NCBI RefSeq assembly: GCF_016124105.1
Contig: NZ_JADGMQ010000001.1
Span: 238,609-302,608 of the forward strand
Length of the DNA stretch: 64,000 bases
Direction of reading: 5' to 3'
DNA from: Aquamicrobium zhengzhouense
GTDB taxonomy: Bacteria > Pseudomonadota > Alphaproteobacteria > Rhizobiales > Rhizobiaceae
Both the position numbers and the translations under genes were made by a program. The first letter of the stretch is position 1. Each line of letters starts with the position of its first letter. A model generated the notes under the pieces. That model was not told the DNA's origin, ran no database searches, and saw nothing but the letters and a program-made list of their open reading frames with translations. Positions 1 to 11,307 of this stretch are shown here, in pieces.

Positions 1-628
1 CGGCATTCACATCGCCGTAGGTAGACACGACGTGGTAGGTCCCTGCCTTGAGGCGTACGACCGTATTCGGCTTCACTTGAGGCGCGATGAGGGCGCGATC
101 ACCGTTGGCGTCCGGGTCTGCTTCATAGACGGAGAAGCTCAATTTGCCCGTAGGGATGCGCATTCCCCCGGCGAGGATGGCGTCAAGCTTCATGCCGCCA
201 GCGTCCAGCACGACCGTTTCCGTCTTGGGATCATCTCCCACCGTAATTCGCTTGGTCGCACCAGCGCGTCCGAAGGAGGCGTGGACGAGATAGCTACCGG
301 GCTCGAGATGGAAGACACTCGAACCGCCCTGCGCCGAGGCAATCAAGGGCAGTTTCCCATCTGATCCGACAACGGGACTGAATACCCGCCAGACAATTCC
401 TCTGGAGATTTCGCTGCCATCTTCAGTCATCAGGGCGGTGAGCTTCAGTTCGCCGATACCTGTTTGCGCGAGCGGTAGGTTTGTCGAGGGCGGCGCGTAG
501 GTGGACAGTCCGGGCAGGCGCAGGCCATCGATCGCGCCGTCTGGCGCGGTGTCCTGCGCAAGTGCTGGCATCGTCGCAAACAGTGCGATCGCGCCGGCGA
601 GTGTGAACAGTCTGGAAACCCCTCTCAT
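1..628 (-). CDS. Exported protein of unknown function, 3' end outside window
   Basis: The minus-strand frame starts at ATG 626-628 and is open to the window edge (about 209 codons visible). It opens with a clear signal peptide (Arg near the start, a hydrophobic core, then ATMPALAQD with cleavage after Ala). The mature part contains at least two repeats of a beta-rich pattern ending in GSYLVHASFG (about residue 115) and GTYHVVSTYG (about residue 200), so it is probably a periplasmic or surface protein made of tandem beta domains. I recognise the general type from alphaproteobacterial genomes but know no function. It is divergent from the nitroreductase gene at 735, with about 106 bp between starts. 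Length and C terminus cannot be judged. Confidence 0.75.
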   Translation of the reverse strand, partial: MRGVSRLFTLAGAIALFATMPALAQDTAPDGAIDGLRLPGLSTYAPPSTNLPLAQTGIGELKLTALMTEDGSEISRGIVWRVFSPVVGSDGKLPLIASAQGGSSVFHLEPGSYLVHASFGRAGATKRITVGDDPKTETVVLDAGGMKLDAILAGGMRIPTGKLSFSVYEADPDANGDRALIAPQVKPNTVVRLKAGTYHVVSTYGDVNA

Positions 629-734
629 GGCTTGCTTTGAATCGTATGCGAGTGGCAATTTCAAGGCATTTGACGCATCTCCAGATAAGGTTAAGGCGAT
701 AAGACCCCGTCGACCTAGCTACGAAAGGAAAAAA

Positions 735-1319
735 TTGTCCACGAGTGTCATCGAGTTCTTGCTGAACCGAAGTTCGGCTCCGATCGCGGAACTGAAGGAG
801 CCAGCGCCGTCGGGAGACGAAATCAAAACGATCCTGACAGCCGCATCGCGTGTGCCGGATCACGGACGACTTGCGCCATGGCGCTTCATTATCTACCGCG
901 GCGATGCACGGATCCAGGTTGGGGAGAAACTCCTTGAACTTGCCGTGCAGCGCGAGCCGGACCTTAGCGAAGCGCGGCAGCAGCAAGAGCGCAGCCGGTT
1001 TTCGCGCGCACCGCTGGTAATCGGGGTTGTCTCGGTTCCACGCGAGCACCCAAAGGTGCCGCAATGGGAAATGCTGCTCTCCGGCGGCGCGGCAGCGATG
1101 AAGCTGTGCCTTGCGGCGAACGCGCTGGGTTATTCAACAAACTGGATCACCAACTGGTACTCGGATGACGCCGAAGGTCGCCGCATTCTGGGCCTCGCTC
1201 CTGAAGAGCGGGTTGTCGGTTTCATTCACATCGGGACGTATGAGGGAGAGAAGCCGCAGCGTCGTCGGCCTGACATCGACACCATCGTCACCGAGTATTC
1301 AGGTCCACATGAGGATTGA
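735..1319 (+). CDS. Nitroreductase family protein
   Basis: This is a 194-residue FMN-dependent nitroreductase-fold protein of the YdjA type. Near the N terminus is the family pattern NRSSAPIAEL, followed by SRVPDHGRLAPWRF (about residues 39-51), which in the family binds FMN; LSGGAAAMKLCLAANALGY and a C-terminal GFIHIGTYEG also fit. Such enzymes reduce quinones, nitro compounds or related substrates with NAD(P)H; the substrate is not predictable here. I chose TTG 735 as the start because AAAGGA sits just upstream and the protein then begins where the family does. Starting further upstream (for example at 501 or 627) would run into the signal peptide of the divergent gene. The next gene, a flavin reductase, follows immediately, suggesting a two-gene operon. 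Confidence 0.88.
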   Translation: MSTSVIEFLLNRSSAPIAELKEPAPSGDEIKTILTAASRVPDHGRLAPWRFIIYRGDARIQVGEKLLELAVQREPDLSEARQQQERSRFSRAPLVIGVVSVPREHPKVPQWEMLLSGGAAAMKLCLAANALGYSTNWITNWYSDDAEGRRILGLAPEERVVGFIHIGTYEGEKPQRRRPDIDTIVTEYSGPHED

Positions 1320-1321
1320 GC

Positions 1322-1927
1322 ATGTTCTATGAACCAGCCAAGGGCCACGGCCTTCCCCACGACCCGTTCAAGGCGCTGGTCTCGCCGCGCCCCATCGGCT
1401 GGATCTCGACCCAAAGCAACAGCGGCGTGCTGAACCTTGCGCCTTATTCGTTCTTCAACGCTATTGGCACCAATCCGCATATGGTCGTGTTCTGCTCCGA
1501 AGGGCCCAAGGATAGCTATCGCAATGCAGAGGAGACGGGGGAGTTCGTCGCCAATATTGTGACGAGCGATCTGATCGAGCAGATGAATGCCTCATCGGTC
1601 GACGCGCCGGCGGGCGTTTCAGAGTTCGAGTATGCGGGACTGACACCAGAGCCGTCGCGCCTTGTAAAACCGCCCCGCGTACGTGAGGCGCACGCGGCTC
1701 TCGAATGTAGGGTCACCGAAATTCATCGTCCTAAAGCGCTCGATGGCAGCCTGACGGATCGATTGATGGTCTATGGTGAAGTTGTGGGAGTGTACATAGC
1801 GGACGATGCTTTGGTCGATGGAATGTTCGACGTCGTCAAGGCTGGGAATGTCTCCCGGCTCGGCTACTTAGACTTTTCGACCGTTACTCAAGTATTTCAG
1901 CGAACTCGCCCACGCTGGGAAGGGTGA
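1322..1927 (+). CDS. Flavin reductase family protein (FMN-binding split barrel)
   Basis: The 201-residue product matches the flavoredoxin-like flavin reductase family: SPRPIGWIST (about residues 21-30), NLAPYSFFN (38-46) and a later EYAGLTPEPSRLV segment are typical. Members bind FMN and reduce flavins or act as small flavoproteins in the cytoplasm. ATG 1322 is preceded by GAGG at 1311-1314 and lies three bases beyond the stop of the nitroreductase gene; an alternative TTG at 1316 would overlap that stop. The tight coupling of two flavoproteins suggests they are co-expressed, perhaps with one supplying or using reduced flavin, but this is inference. Confidence 0.88.
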   Translation: MFYEPAKGHGLPHDPFKALVSPRPIGWISTQSNSGVLNLAPYSFFNAIGTNPHMVVFCSEGPKDSYRNAEETGEFVANIVTSDLIEQMNASSVDAPAGVSEFEYAGLTPEPSRLVKPPRVREAHAALECRVTEIHRPKALDGSLTDRLMVYGEVVGVYIADDALVDGMFDVVKAGNVSRLGYLDFSTVTQVFQRTRPRWEG

Positions 1928-2215
1928 TGCGGCAGGATTTGTAAGGTAAGGGTTGACTTCTTGTGCGTTTGAACCAACCTTAGCAATATGAACACGCGCA
2001 AGCACACTCGTCTTTTTCGACCGTTTCCGATCGCGGAATAGCGGCCCCGGCTCGGCAAAAAGTCCCCGAGTCCGGGGAGCGTGCACACCTTCTCAGCGAT
2101 ATAGCATCCAGTTTTTGAGTGCCCGGTTACCGGGGTTTGGAATGCGCAGTTATGCGCGGCTGTCGTCCGGGATTCGCGTGAAAAGAATGAATTCCCACCA
2201 CTGAAAGTGAACAAA

Positions 2216-2611
2216 ATGGCTAAACCGAAGATTGTTATCGGAAAGTCTGACCACTCAAGGCTGACACAGCTTGCGAACGGTTTGCTTGAGCGCAAGCCCG
2301 AGGTCGCTGATCTGCTGCTGAACGAACTGGAACGCGCACGCGTCGCTGAAGATAAGAACGTTCCTGCGCATGTGATCCGCATGGGATCTAGGGTGACCTA
2401 CAAGACCGCCGAGGGGCAGGAGCGTACAGTCACACTCGTTTTCCCCGGAGACGCTGATATTGAAAAGGGCTGGATTTCCATCCTCACCCCTATCGGTACA
2501 GCGCTCCTTGGTCTCGCAGTCGATCAGAGCATCGACTTCACGACCAATGATGGGCGCCAGCACCGGTTGAACGTCGTCGCTGTCGATCAGGTGTCGGAAC
2601 CAGCTGCCTGA
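2216..2611 (+). CDS. rnk: Rnk-type nucleoside diphosphate kinase regulator
   Basis: The 131-residue protein has the Rnk layout: a short N-terminal helical region (IVIGKSDHSRLTQLA..., LLNELERARV) followed by a GreA/GreB C-terminal-like FKBP-fold domain with IRMGSRVTYK, VTLVFPGDADI, GWISILTPIGTALLG and a terminal VDQ. Rnk proteins bind RNA polymerase near the secondary channel without the long cleavage-promoting coiled coil; in other proteobacteria they affect nucleoside diphosphate kinase levels and alginate regulation. ATG 2216 is preferred over GTG 2207, with GAAAGTGA just upstream. About 280 bp of noncoding sequence precede it. A second, more divergent relative follows at 2772. Confidence 0.88.
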   Translation: MAKPKIVIGKSDHSRLTQLANGLLERKPEVADLLLNELERARVAEDKNVPAHVIRMGSRVTYKTAEGQERTVTLVFPGDADIEKGWISILTPIGTALLGLAVDQSIDFTTNDGRQHRLNVVAVDQVSEPAA

Positions 2612-2771
2612 ACTCAGGCGTAGCAAAGCGCGAACGAGCGGTATCTGCTCGTTCGCTGCCATAGGATGTATAGTTCTCTGCGAGGCTCAATCGCATGCGC
2701 CTACCTGATGCGGATAGATCGAGGCGCTCGTCCAAATTGACTTGAGCCTGGGGCTAATGCGGGAGGCGGAA

Positions 2772-3278
2772 ATGACGGTGGGATCTGTTGTTCGTCTATC
2801 GACGGACGACCATCGATTGCTCGAAAAGATCAGCCAGAGTGAAGATCACCCCAGCGGTAATTACGCTCTCATTCTCAATAAAAAGCTGGCGGCTTCGGAG
2901 ATAGTTTCGCCGCAGAACATGCCAGATGATGTGGTCGTGACCGGATGCCGGGTCGTGTATTCGATCAATGGCGAGCGCAAGGGGCCGATGATGCTCTCTC
3001 CGCAGCACGACGCGTTTTCGGTTTACTCGCTGCACGGACTGGCGTTGCTCGGCCGCAGGGTCGGCGAAGCCGTGGAAGTGCAGACCGAGACGGGGACGAT
3101 AGAGCGCCTTGTGATCGAGCACGTCTTCAGTGCGGTGAAGACACCGTGCGCGAGTTCCGCAGTCCGCAGTGGTGATACTTCGGCAAATGTTATTCCGATC
3201 CAATTCGGGCGACGTGCGGTTCAGCCGGTCGTCAGCCAGGGCGGAGATGACGACGATCCGGGTCCAAGCGCAGCCTGA
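2772..3278 (+). CDS. Divergent Rnk/GreA-C-domain protein with extended tail
   Basis: This 168-residue protein resembles the preceding Rnk protein in layout: an N-terminal helix pair (RLSTDDHRLLEKI, YALILNKKLAASEIV) and a GreA-C-like domain (VVVTGCRVVYSINGER, MMLSPQHDAFSVYSLHGLALLGRRVGEAVEV, ERLVIEHVFS). It differs in having a C-terminal extension of about 50 residues, low in complexity at its very end (GGDDDDPGPSAA). GGGAGG at 2761-2766 fixes ATG 2772. It probably contacts RNA polymerase as other GreA-C-domain proteins do, but its specific role is unknown. The pair lies in tandem with a 160 bp spacer, which suggests an old duplication. Confidence 0.8.
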   Translation: MTVGSVVRLSTDDHRLLEKISQSEDHPSGNYALILNKKLAASEIVSPQNMPDDVVVTGCRVVYSINGERKGPMMLSPQHDAFSVYSLHGLALLGRRVGEAVEVQTETGTIERLVIEHVFSAVKTPCASSAVRSGDTSANVIPIQFGRRAVQPVVSQGGDDDDPGPSAA

Positions 3279-3279
3279 G

Positions 3280-4149
3280 TTATCGCTCGATGAGCGCAGT
3301 CCTGGCGAGCACCCGCTGGGCGCGCTTGAAGTGAGGTAGATCGTACATTCGGCCGTCGATTGCGATGACGCCGGGATTTCCTTCGTTCTCAAACGCACCG
3401 ACCACCCGGCGCGCTTCGCTCACCTGGTCGGGTGACGGCGTAAACACCTCATTGATGATCGGGACCTGGGCAGGATGAATTGCCATACGCGCGGTGAAAC
3501 CATCACGCGCACTGCTGACGCAATCCTTCAGGAAACCAGCTTCGTCGCGGAAGTCGGGATAGACCGTATCGATTGCCGGAAGCGCCGCTGCCGAGGCAGC
3601 GAGGATCGTGTTAACGCGAGCCAGGCGGAAAACTTCCGTATAGCTCCCGTCCTCAAGCCTGGTTGAAGAGGCACCTATCTCGGCAGACAGGTCTTCAGCG
3701 CCCCATGTGAGTCCCGCCAATCGGCTTTCGCCGCGGCCGTAGGTGGCGGCATTGAGTACGCCGAGTGGCGTTTCGGTTATGATTGGGATGATCTGCGTGC
3801 TGCTATCCGGCATCCCATTCTCGGCCTCATGCACCCGAAGCTTAGCGGACAGTCTGCAAACATCATCGATGTGGTTCGACTTGGGGAGCATGATCCCATC
3901 AGGAGCCGCCTCCATGATCGACCGAAGATCATCGTCGATGAGGCCTGTAGAAAGGTCATTTACCCGGACATAGATCGTGGCTCGTTCCTTAGCGTGCGGG
4001 ATGAATGAGCTCGCCAGCGCTCTTGCGCTTTCCTTGTTCTCGGCGCCAACCGAATCTTCCAGATCAATGATCAGAACGTCAGCGTCGGAAGTCAGCGCCT
4101 TTTGAAGCTTTCGTTTCGAGTCGGCGGGGACGAAGAGGAGTGAACGCAT
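3280..4149 (-). CDS. HpcH/HpaI (CitE-like) CoA-ester lyase
   Basis: The 289-residue protein belongs to the HpcH/HpaI aldolase/citrate lyase beta family. MRSLLFVPADS is the classical start; DVLIIDLEDSV (about residues 24-34) carries the metal-binding acidic cluster, ITETPLGVLNA and TWGAEDLSAEIGA are the substrate-binding blocks, and MAIHPAQVPIINEVF is the late signature. Family members cleave or form malyl-CoA, citramalyl-CoA or citryl-CoA with Mg2+. The stand-alone CitE type with a MaoC partner suggests a malyl/methylmalyl- or citramalyl-CoA reaction, but the substrate cannot be settled. Its start codon overlaps the upstream maoC stop (TGATG), implying translational coupling. Confidence 0.88.
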   Translation of the reverse strand: MRSLLFVPADSKRKLQKALTSDADVLIIDLEDSVGAENKESARALASSFIPHAKERATIYVRVNDLSTGLIDDDLRSIMEAAPDGIMLPKSNHIDDVCRLSAKLRVHEAENGMPDSSTQIIPIITETPLGVLNAATYGRGESRLAGLTWGAEDLSAEIGASSTRLEDGSYTEVFRLARVNTILAASAAALPAIDTVYPDFRDEAGFLKDCVSSARDGFTARMAIHPAQVPIINEVFTPSPDQVSEARRVVGAFENEGNPGVIAIDGRMYDLPHFKRAQRVLARTALIER

Positions 4150-4601
4150 CAGGTCGGTCTCTTGTAGATCATGGTCTGCCGCAGGCAGCGGGCGACCAGA
4201 ATGTTATTCTGATTGTAGGCTCGATGCTCCATTTCCACGATACCGCGATCCGGCTTTGATTTCGATGCTCGCACCCCTTTGATTTCAGTCTCCACGCGGA
4301 TTGTGTCTCCGTGGAAAAGTGGGTGCGGAAACGACGTTTCCGTCATGCCAAGGTTAGCGACAATGGTCCCGAGGGTCGTGTCATGTACAGAGATGCCGAT
4401 CATCAGTCCTAGGGTGAAGAGGGAATTGACCAATGGCCGTCCCCACTCGCTTCTGGACGCATAGTCAAAATCAATATGGAGCGGCTGCGGGTTCATCGTC
4501 ATCATCGAGAACAGCATGTTGTCGCTCTCGGTGATTGTCCGGGTCACCTGATGCCGAATGACGTGACCAACTTCAAATTCTTCAAGATAAAGTCCCGTCA
4601 T
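4149..4601 (-). CDS. MaoC family dehydratase (hot-dog hydratase)
   Basis: The 150-residue single hot-dog-domain protein has MaoC features: VTRTITESDNMLFSMMTMNPQPLHID (catalytic Asp of ESD and the His of PLHID, about residues 26-44), GRPLVNSLFTLGLMIG, and FPHPLFHGDTI. MaoC proteins hydrate or dehydrate enoyl-CoA thioesters. It is the first gene of a two-gene minus-strand unit with the CitE-like lyase, so a hydratase-lyase pair acting on a branched C5 CoA ester (such as mesaconyl-CoA to citramalyl-CoA) is a reasonable guess. ATG 4601 is preceded by AGGAG. The start faces the divergent DUF2336 gene 126 bp away, and that gap must hold both promoters. Confidence 0.87.
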   Translation of the reverse strand: MTGLYLEEFEVGHVIRHQVTRTITESDNMLFSMMTMNPQPLHIDFDYASRSEWGRPLVNSLFTLGLMIGISVHDTTLGTIVANLGMTETSFPHPLFHGDTIRVETEIKGVRASKSKPDRGIVEMEHRAYNQNNILVARCLRQTMIYKRPT

Positions 4602-4727
4602 CGCGCTTCTCCTTTGTGAAAGGCAACCAGTGATAGCGTTGATGCCAGCTTAACAACTATGGTGAACCCTTCGTAAACCATTTTCGACTTAGCGTGCAGC
4701 GGGTTTGAGTGGTGTGGGCTGGCTGGA

Positions 4728-5870
4728 ATGGTCGTCAGGAAATTTCTCCATTGGCTGAACAGCGCGCCCGTTGCAGAGCGGGCTGCAGCGGCAACTGCAC
4801 TCGCACGGGCGTTCGTGGAGCGTGAACTGCCATTCGAAGATCGATGTGCCGCGGAAGCTGCAATGACCTTACTTCTTGATGATCCTTCGCCGAAGGTGCG
4901 GGCAGCATTATCAGAGACGTTGTCGATGAGCAGAAACGCGCCGCACCATATCGTGGCAGCTCTCGCATCAGATCAGCCGGAAATCGCCCAATTCGTTCTG
5001 GTTCGCTCACCCCAATTGTCGGATATGGATCTTGTCGACCTTGTCGCAACTTCCGGTGGGCGGTTGCAGGCGTTGATTGCCAGCCGGCCGATCGTCTCTG
5101 CAAGCATTGCAGCCGCGATCGCTGAGGTTGGGGAGGTGGATGCGTGTATTGCACTTCTCAAGAATGACGGCGCGCATATTGCGGCGGTATCATTCAGGCG
5201 CATTGCGGAAAGGCATGGAACACATGCCGGGCTACGCGAGGTGTTGCTCGCCGATCCGCGCCTACCTGGTGATTGCAGGCACATGCTCCTTCTGCGGGTC
5301 AGCGAGGCTCTGCAGAGCTCTCCCTTCGTTATTGCGTTGATGGGGAAGGCGCGGGCAGGGCAGGTAGCACGTGAGGCCTGCACTCGCGGTGCACTGCTTT
5401 TGGCGGAGCACACCGACCCGCAAGAGCGTACCGCCCTGATCGAGCATCTGCGTTTGCGAGGTGAGCTGACGCCAGGTTTTCTCGTTCGCGCGGTGGCGCA
5501 TGGAAAGATCGATTTTGTCGGATCGGTGATGATCCAATTGACTGGCGCGTCAGAGCGCCAGGTCCGCGCGCTTCTGGCCTCAGGGCGCGATGTGGCGGTG
5601 ATCTCCCTATTCCGCAGGTGTGGCCTCACCGACGATTATGCGGGTGTCATCCTGCACGCCCTCAAGGTTTGGCGGGAGGTGGCTAACGAGGAATGTGTAG
5701 CAGGTCCGCAGGAAGTCAGCTGGATGATGCTCAAACACTTGAATGCCGCGCCGGGGCAGGCCGGGCCCACGGAAGCTGACCGCGAACTCGCATCGCTGAT
5801 CAAGCGCATCCATCTCGAGGTCTTGCGCGACAACGCTCGAACTCACGCGATGGCGATCGCCGCTGCCTGA
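4728..5870 (+). CDS. DUF2336 domain-containing protein
   Basis: The 380-residue soluble protein is almost entirely alpha-helical in appearance, Ala- and Leu-rich, with HEAT-like repeats in the N-terminal two thirds (for example FEDRCAAEAAMTLLLDDPSPKVRAAL and LASDQPEIAQFVLVRSPQLSDMDL). This is the pattern of the DUF2336 family common in alphaproteobacteria. The biochemical role is not known to me; the fold suggests a protein-interaction scaffold. It has no signal peptide or membrane segment. It stands alone between a divergent maoC gene and convergent parE, with 21 bp to the latter's stop. Confidence 0.82.
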   Translation: MVVRKFLHWLNSAPVAERAAAATALARAFVERELPFEDRCAAEAAMTLLLDDPSPKVRAALSETLSMSRNAPHHIVAALASDQPEIAQFVLVRSPQLSDMDLVDLVATSGGRLQALIASRPIVSASIAAAIAEVGEVDACIALLKNDGAHIAAVSFRRIAERHGTHAGLREVLLADPRLPGDCRHMLLLRVSEALQSSPFVIALMGKARAGQVAREACTRGALLLAEHTDPQERTALIEHLRLRGELTPGFLVRAVAHGKIDFVGSVMIQLTGASERQVRALLASGRDVAVISLFRRCGLTDDYAGVILHALKVWREVANEECVAGPQEVSWMMLKHLNAAPGQAGPTEADRELASLIKRIHLEVLRDNARTHAMAIAAA

Positions 5871-5891
5871 GTGGACGGCTCCCAGTTCCGG

Positions 5892-7946
5892 TCAGATATC
5901 CAGTTCTTCGACGAACTCCGCACGCTCCTGAATGAAACGGAAGCGTAGCTCGGGCTTCGTGCCCATCAGTGCGTCGACCGACGCTTTAGTGGCGTCCGCA
6001 TCGTCATGGATCTCGACGCGGAGCAGGGTCCGCTTGCCCTTGTCCATCGTCGTCTCCTTAAGCTGGCTGGCCATCATTTCGCCTAGACCCTTAAAGCGAC
6101 CGATTTCGATCTTGCCGCGCCCGGTGAATTCGGTGCGCAGCAACTCATCCTTATGGGCATCGTCTCGTGCGTAGGCGACCTTCCCACCTTGGCTGATCCG
6201 ATACAGGGGTGGAACAGCCAGGTAGAGATGGCCGTTTCGTATCAGCTGCGGCATCTCCTGATAGAAGAAGGTGATAAGGAGGGTCGCGATATGAGCACCA
6301 TCGACGTCCGCGTCAGTCATGATGATGATGCGGTCGTAACGGAGATCTTCCTCGCGATACCTCGAGCGCGTGCCGCAGCCGAGCGCCTGAACGAGATCTG
6401 TGATCTGCTGGCTGCTGGCAAGCTTGTCGGCGCCAGCGCTCGCGACGTTCAGGATTTTGCCGCGCAGCGGTAGGACGGCCTGACTCGCGCGATTGCGCGC
6501 CTGCTTCGCCGAGCCACCAGCCGAGTCACCCTCCACGATAAAGAGTTCCGCGCCTTGAGCGGCTGTTTGGGTGCAATCGGCCAGCTTGCCCGGCAGGCGA
6601 AGTTTGCGCACCGCAGACTTGCGGCTGACTTCTTTTTCCTGACGTCGCTTCAGGCGCTCATCTGCGCGCGCGATCACCCAATCTAGGAGCTTTGAGGATT
6701 CCTGCGGGTTGGCAGCGAGCCAGTGGTCAAACGCATCACGAATTGCGCTGTCTACGATCCGCTGGGCTTCTACGGTCGCAAGACGATCCTTCGTTTGCCC
6801 GACAAATTCCGGCTCACGAATGAAGACAGAAAGCATTCCAGCAGCCGAGATCATCACGTCATCGCCGGTAACGATCGCAGCACGTTTGTTGCCGATGAGT
6901 TCGCCATAGGCCTTCAAGCCACGAAGAAGAACGCTTCGGAATCCGAGTTCGTGAGTTCCGCCATCGGGAGTCGGGATGGTGTTACAGTATGACTGGACGA
7001 AGCCGTCGCCGCCGAACCAGGAGACTGCCCATTCGACAGCGCCGTGACCACCCTGCTTTTCGGTCTTGCCGGAAAAAATCTCTCGGGTGACCTGGAAGTC
7101 CGAGCCGAGCGATGCCGCCAGATAATCCTTCAATCCACCCGGGAAGTGGAAGACGGCCTTGGTGGGCGTGTCGTCCTTGCCACTGATCAGTTCTGGTGCG
7201 CAGCTCCACCTTATTTCTACGCCGCCGAACAGATACGCCTTCGAGCGCGCCATCTTGAACAGCCGCGCCGGCTCGAACTTTACGTCCTTGCCAAAAATCT
7301 GCGGATCGGGGTGAAAACGAACTCGTGTGCCACGCCGATTATGAACGTCGCCGAGGTTTTCGAGCCCGCCCTGCGGCAGCCCGCGGGAAAAGCGTTGGCG
7401 AAACAGCTTCCGGCCGCGCGCAACTTCGACCTCAAGCAAGTCGGAAAGCGCGTTGACAACTGACACGCCGACGCCATGAAGGCCGCCGGACGTTTCATAG
7501 ACCTTGGAATCAAATTTCCCGCCGGCGTGGAGCGTCGTCATAATGACTTCTAGCGCCGACTTATCCTTGTACTTCGGGTGCGGATCTACCGGGATACCGC
7601 GTCCGTTATCCGTGACGGACAGGAAGCCTTCAGCGTCGAGCTCAACCTCGATGAAAGTCGCGTGGCCAGCCACCGCCTCGTCCATCGAGTTGTCGATGAC
7701 TTCTGCAAAAAGGTGGTGCAGCGCCTTCTCGTCTGTACCGCCAATGTACATGCCTGGACGGCGGCGTACGGGCTCAAGGCCCTCGAGAACCTCAATGTCG
7801 GCTGCATTGTAGCTCTCCTCACCACTGCGTGGTGCGGGAGCAACAGCTGGCGTCGCCGGGCGGCTCGCTGCCGCAGCCGGTTCTGCAGGCTTTGCTGCTG
7901 GCTGTTGCGGCGTGGAGATGCTGGCGAAAAGGTCTTGATCGTCCAT
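5892..7946 (-). CDS. parE: DNA topoisomerase IV subunit B
   Basis: The 684-residue protein is the ATPase subunit of topoisomerase IV, which with ParC decatenates daughter chromosomes. The GHKL ATPase motifs are present: EVIDNSMDEA (Asn binding Mg-ATP), VTDNGRGIPVD, and TSGGLHGVGVSVVNAL. The transducer follows, then the TOPRIM domain with LFIVEGDSAGGSA and IIMTDADVDGAHIATLL, and the C-terminal IGRFKGLGEMM. A Pro/Ala-rich leader of about 45 residues (AAKPAEPAAAASRP) precedes the ATPase domain. The Gly-Leu-rich spacing and short length match ParE rather than GyrB. The gene is monocistronic here and converges on the DUF2336 gene. Confidence 0.97.
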   Translation of the reverse strand: MDDQDLFASISTPQQPAAKPAEPAAAASRPATPAVAPAPRSGEESYNAADIEVLEGLEPVRRRPGMYIGGTDEKALHHLFAEVIDNSMDEAVAGHATFIEVELDAEGFLSVTDNGRGIPVDPHPKYKDKSALEVIMTTLHAGGKFDSKVYETSGGLHGVGVSVVNALSDLLEVEVARGRKLFRQRFSRGLPQGGLENLGDVHNRRGTRVRFHPDPQIFGKDVKFEPARLFKMARSKAYLFGGVEIRWSCAPELISGKDDTPTKAVFHFPGGLKDYLAASLGSDFQVTREIFSGKTEKQGGHGAVEWAVSWFGGDGFVQSYCNTIPTPDGGTHELGFRSVLLRGLKAYGELIGNKRAAIVTGDDVMISAAGMLSVFIREPEFVGQTKDRLATVEAQRIVDSAIRDAFDHWLAANPQESSKLLDWVIARADERLKRRQEKEVSRKSAVRKLRLPGKLADCTQTAAQGAELFIVEGDSAGGSAKQARNRASQAVLPLRGKILNVASAGADKLASSQQITDLVQALGCGTRSRYREEDLRYDRIIIMTDADVDGAHIATLLITFFYQEMPQLIRNGHLYLAVPPLYRISQGGKVAYARDDAHKDELLRTEFTGRGKIEIGRFKGLGEMMASQLKETTMDKGKRTLLRVEIHDDADATKASVDALMGTKPELRFRFIQERAEFVEELDI

Positions 7947-8104
7947 GAAAACCTGACGTGGGTAAGCTGCGAATCACGAACGATATTGGCATGCTTCCTA
8001 TTGGAAGGCGAAGCGAGTTCTTGTTCCGTTCGAGTGAAGGAGCTCGTTTATCCAGATAATAGAGGCGAGAATCCGGCGAGAGCGGAGCATTGTGTGCCGC
8101 AATG

Positions 8105-8134
8105 AAAAGGGGCGCCAGGTTTCCCGGGCGCCCC
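8105..8134 (-). terminator. Terminator of the gcvTHP operon
   Basis: Read on the minus strand, GGGGCGCC and its complement form an 8 bp G+C stem (8109-8116 with 8127-8134) around a ten-base loop and are followed by TTTTC. It lies just past the gcvP stop and is the expected Rho-independent end of the glycine-cleavage operon. Confidence 0.85.
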
Positions 8135-8140
8135 ACCGTG

Positions 8141-10924
<2,784 letters not shown>

Positions 10925-10933
10925 GACCAGACC

Positions 10934-11302
10934 CTATCCAATGAGGGCGTTGTAGCCCGCCTCGTCCAGCAGTCCCTCAAGCTGGCTCTCATCGCTGAGC
11001 TTCATCTTCCAAAGCCAGCCGTCACCTGTCGCTGCCGAATTGACGAGCGCAGGCTCTGCATTAAGCGCCTCGTTGACCTCGGCGACGTCGCCATCGACTG
11101 GCGCGTAAACGTCGGATGCTGCCTTTACCGATTCCACGACAACAGCTGCGTCGCCTTTCGCAAAGGTGCGGCCAACTTCAGGCAGTTCAACGAAGACGAG
11201 GTCGCCGAGCTGTTCCTGCGCATAGTTGGTGATGCCAACCGTAGCGACGCCGTTCTCAACGCGAAGCCATTCGTGATCGTCGGTGTAATAAGTCGTTGCC
11301 AT
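10934..11302 (-). CDS. gcvH: Glycine cleavage system H protein
   Basis: The 122-residue lipoyl carrier shuttles the aminomethyl group between GcvP, GcvT and dihydrolipoamide dehydrogenase. The lipoylation lysine is Lys60 in [15 protein letters not shown], and the leading [21 protein letters not shown] is typical of the family. Length is normal. It lies between gcvT (5 bp upstream) and gcvP, so the three components are made from one transcript. The fourth component (L protein) is not in this window, as is usual because it is shared with other complexes. Confidence 0.97.
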   Translation of the reverse strand: MATTYYTDDHEWLRVENGVATVGITNYAQEQLGDLVFVELPEVGRTFAKGDAAVVVESVKAASDVYAPVDGDVAEVNEALNAEPALVNSAATGDGWLWKMKLSDESQLEGLLDEAGYNALIG

Positions 11303-11307
11303 GACAT

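Noticed and set aside
501..734. N-terminal extension of the nitroreductase from ATG 501 or 627
   Set aside because: It overlaps the divergent gene's signal peptide and does not match the family; TTG 735 gives the right N terminus and ribosome-binding site.
423..1064. Minus-strand open frame of 213 codons at the left edge
   Set aside because: It overlaps the exported-protein gene on the same strand in another frame and the nitroreductase on the other, with no protein-like features.
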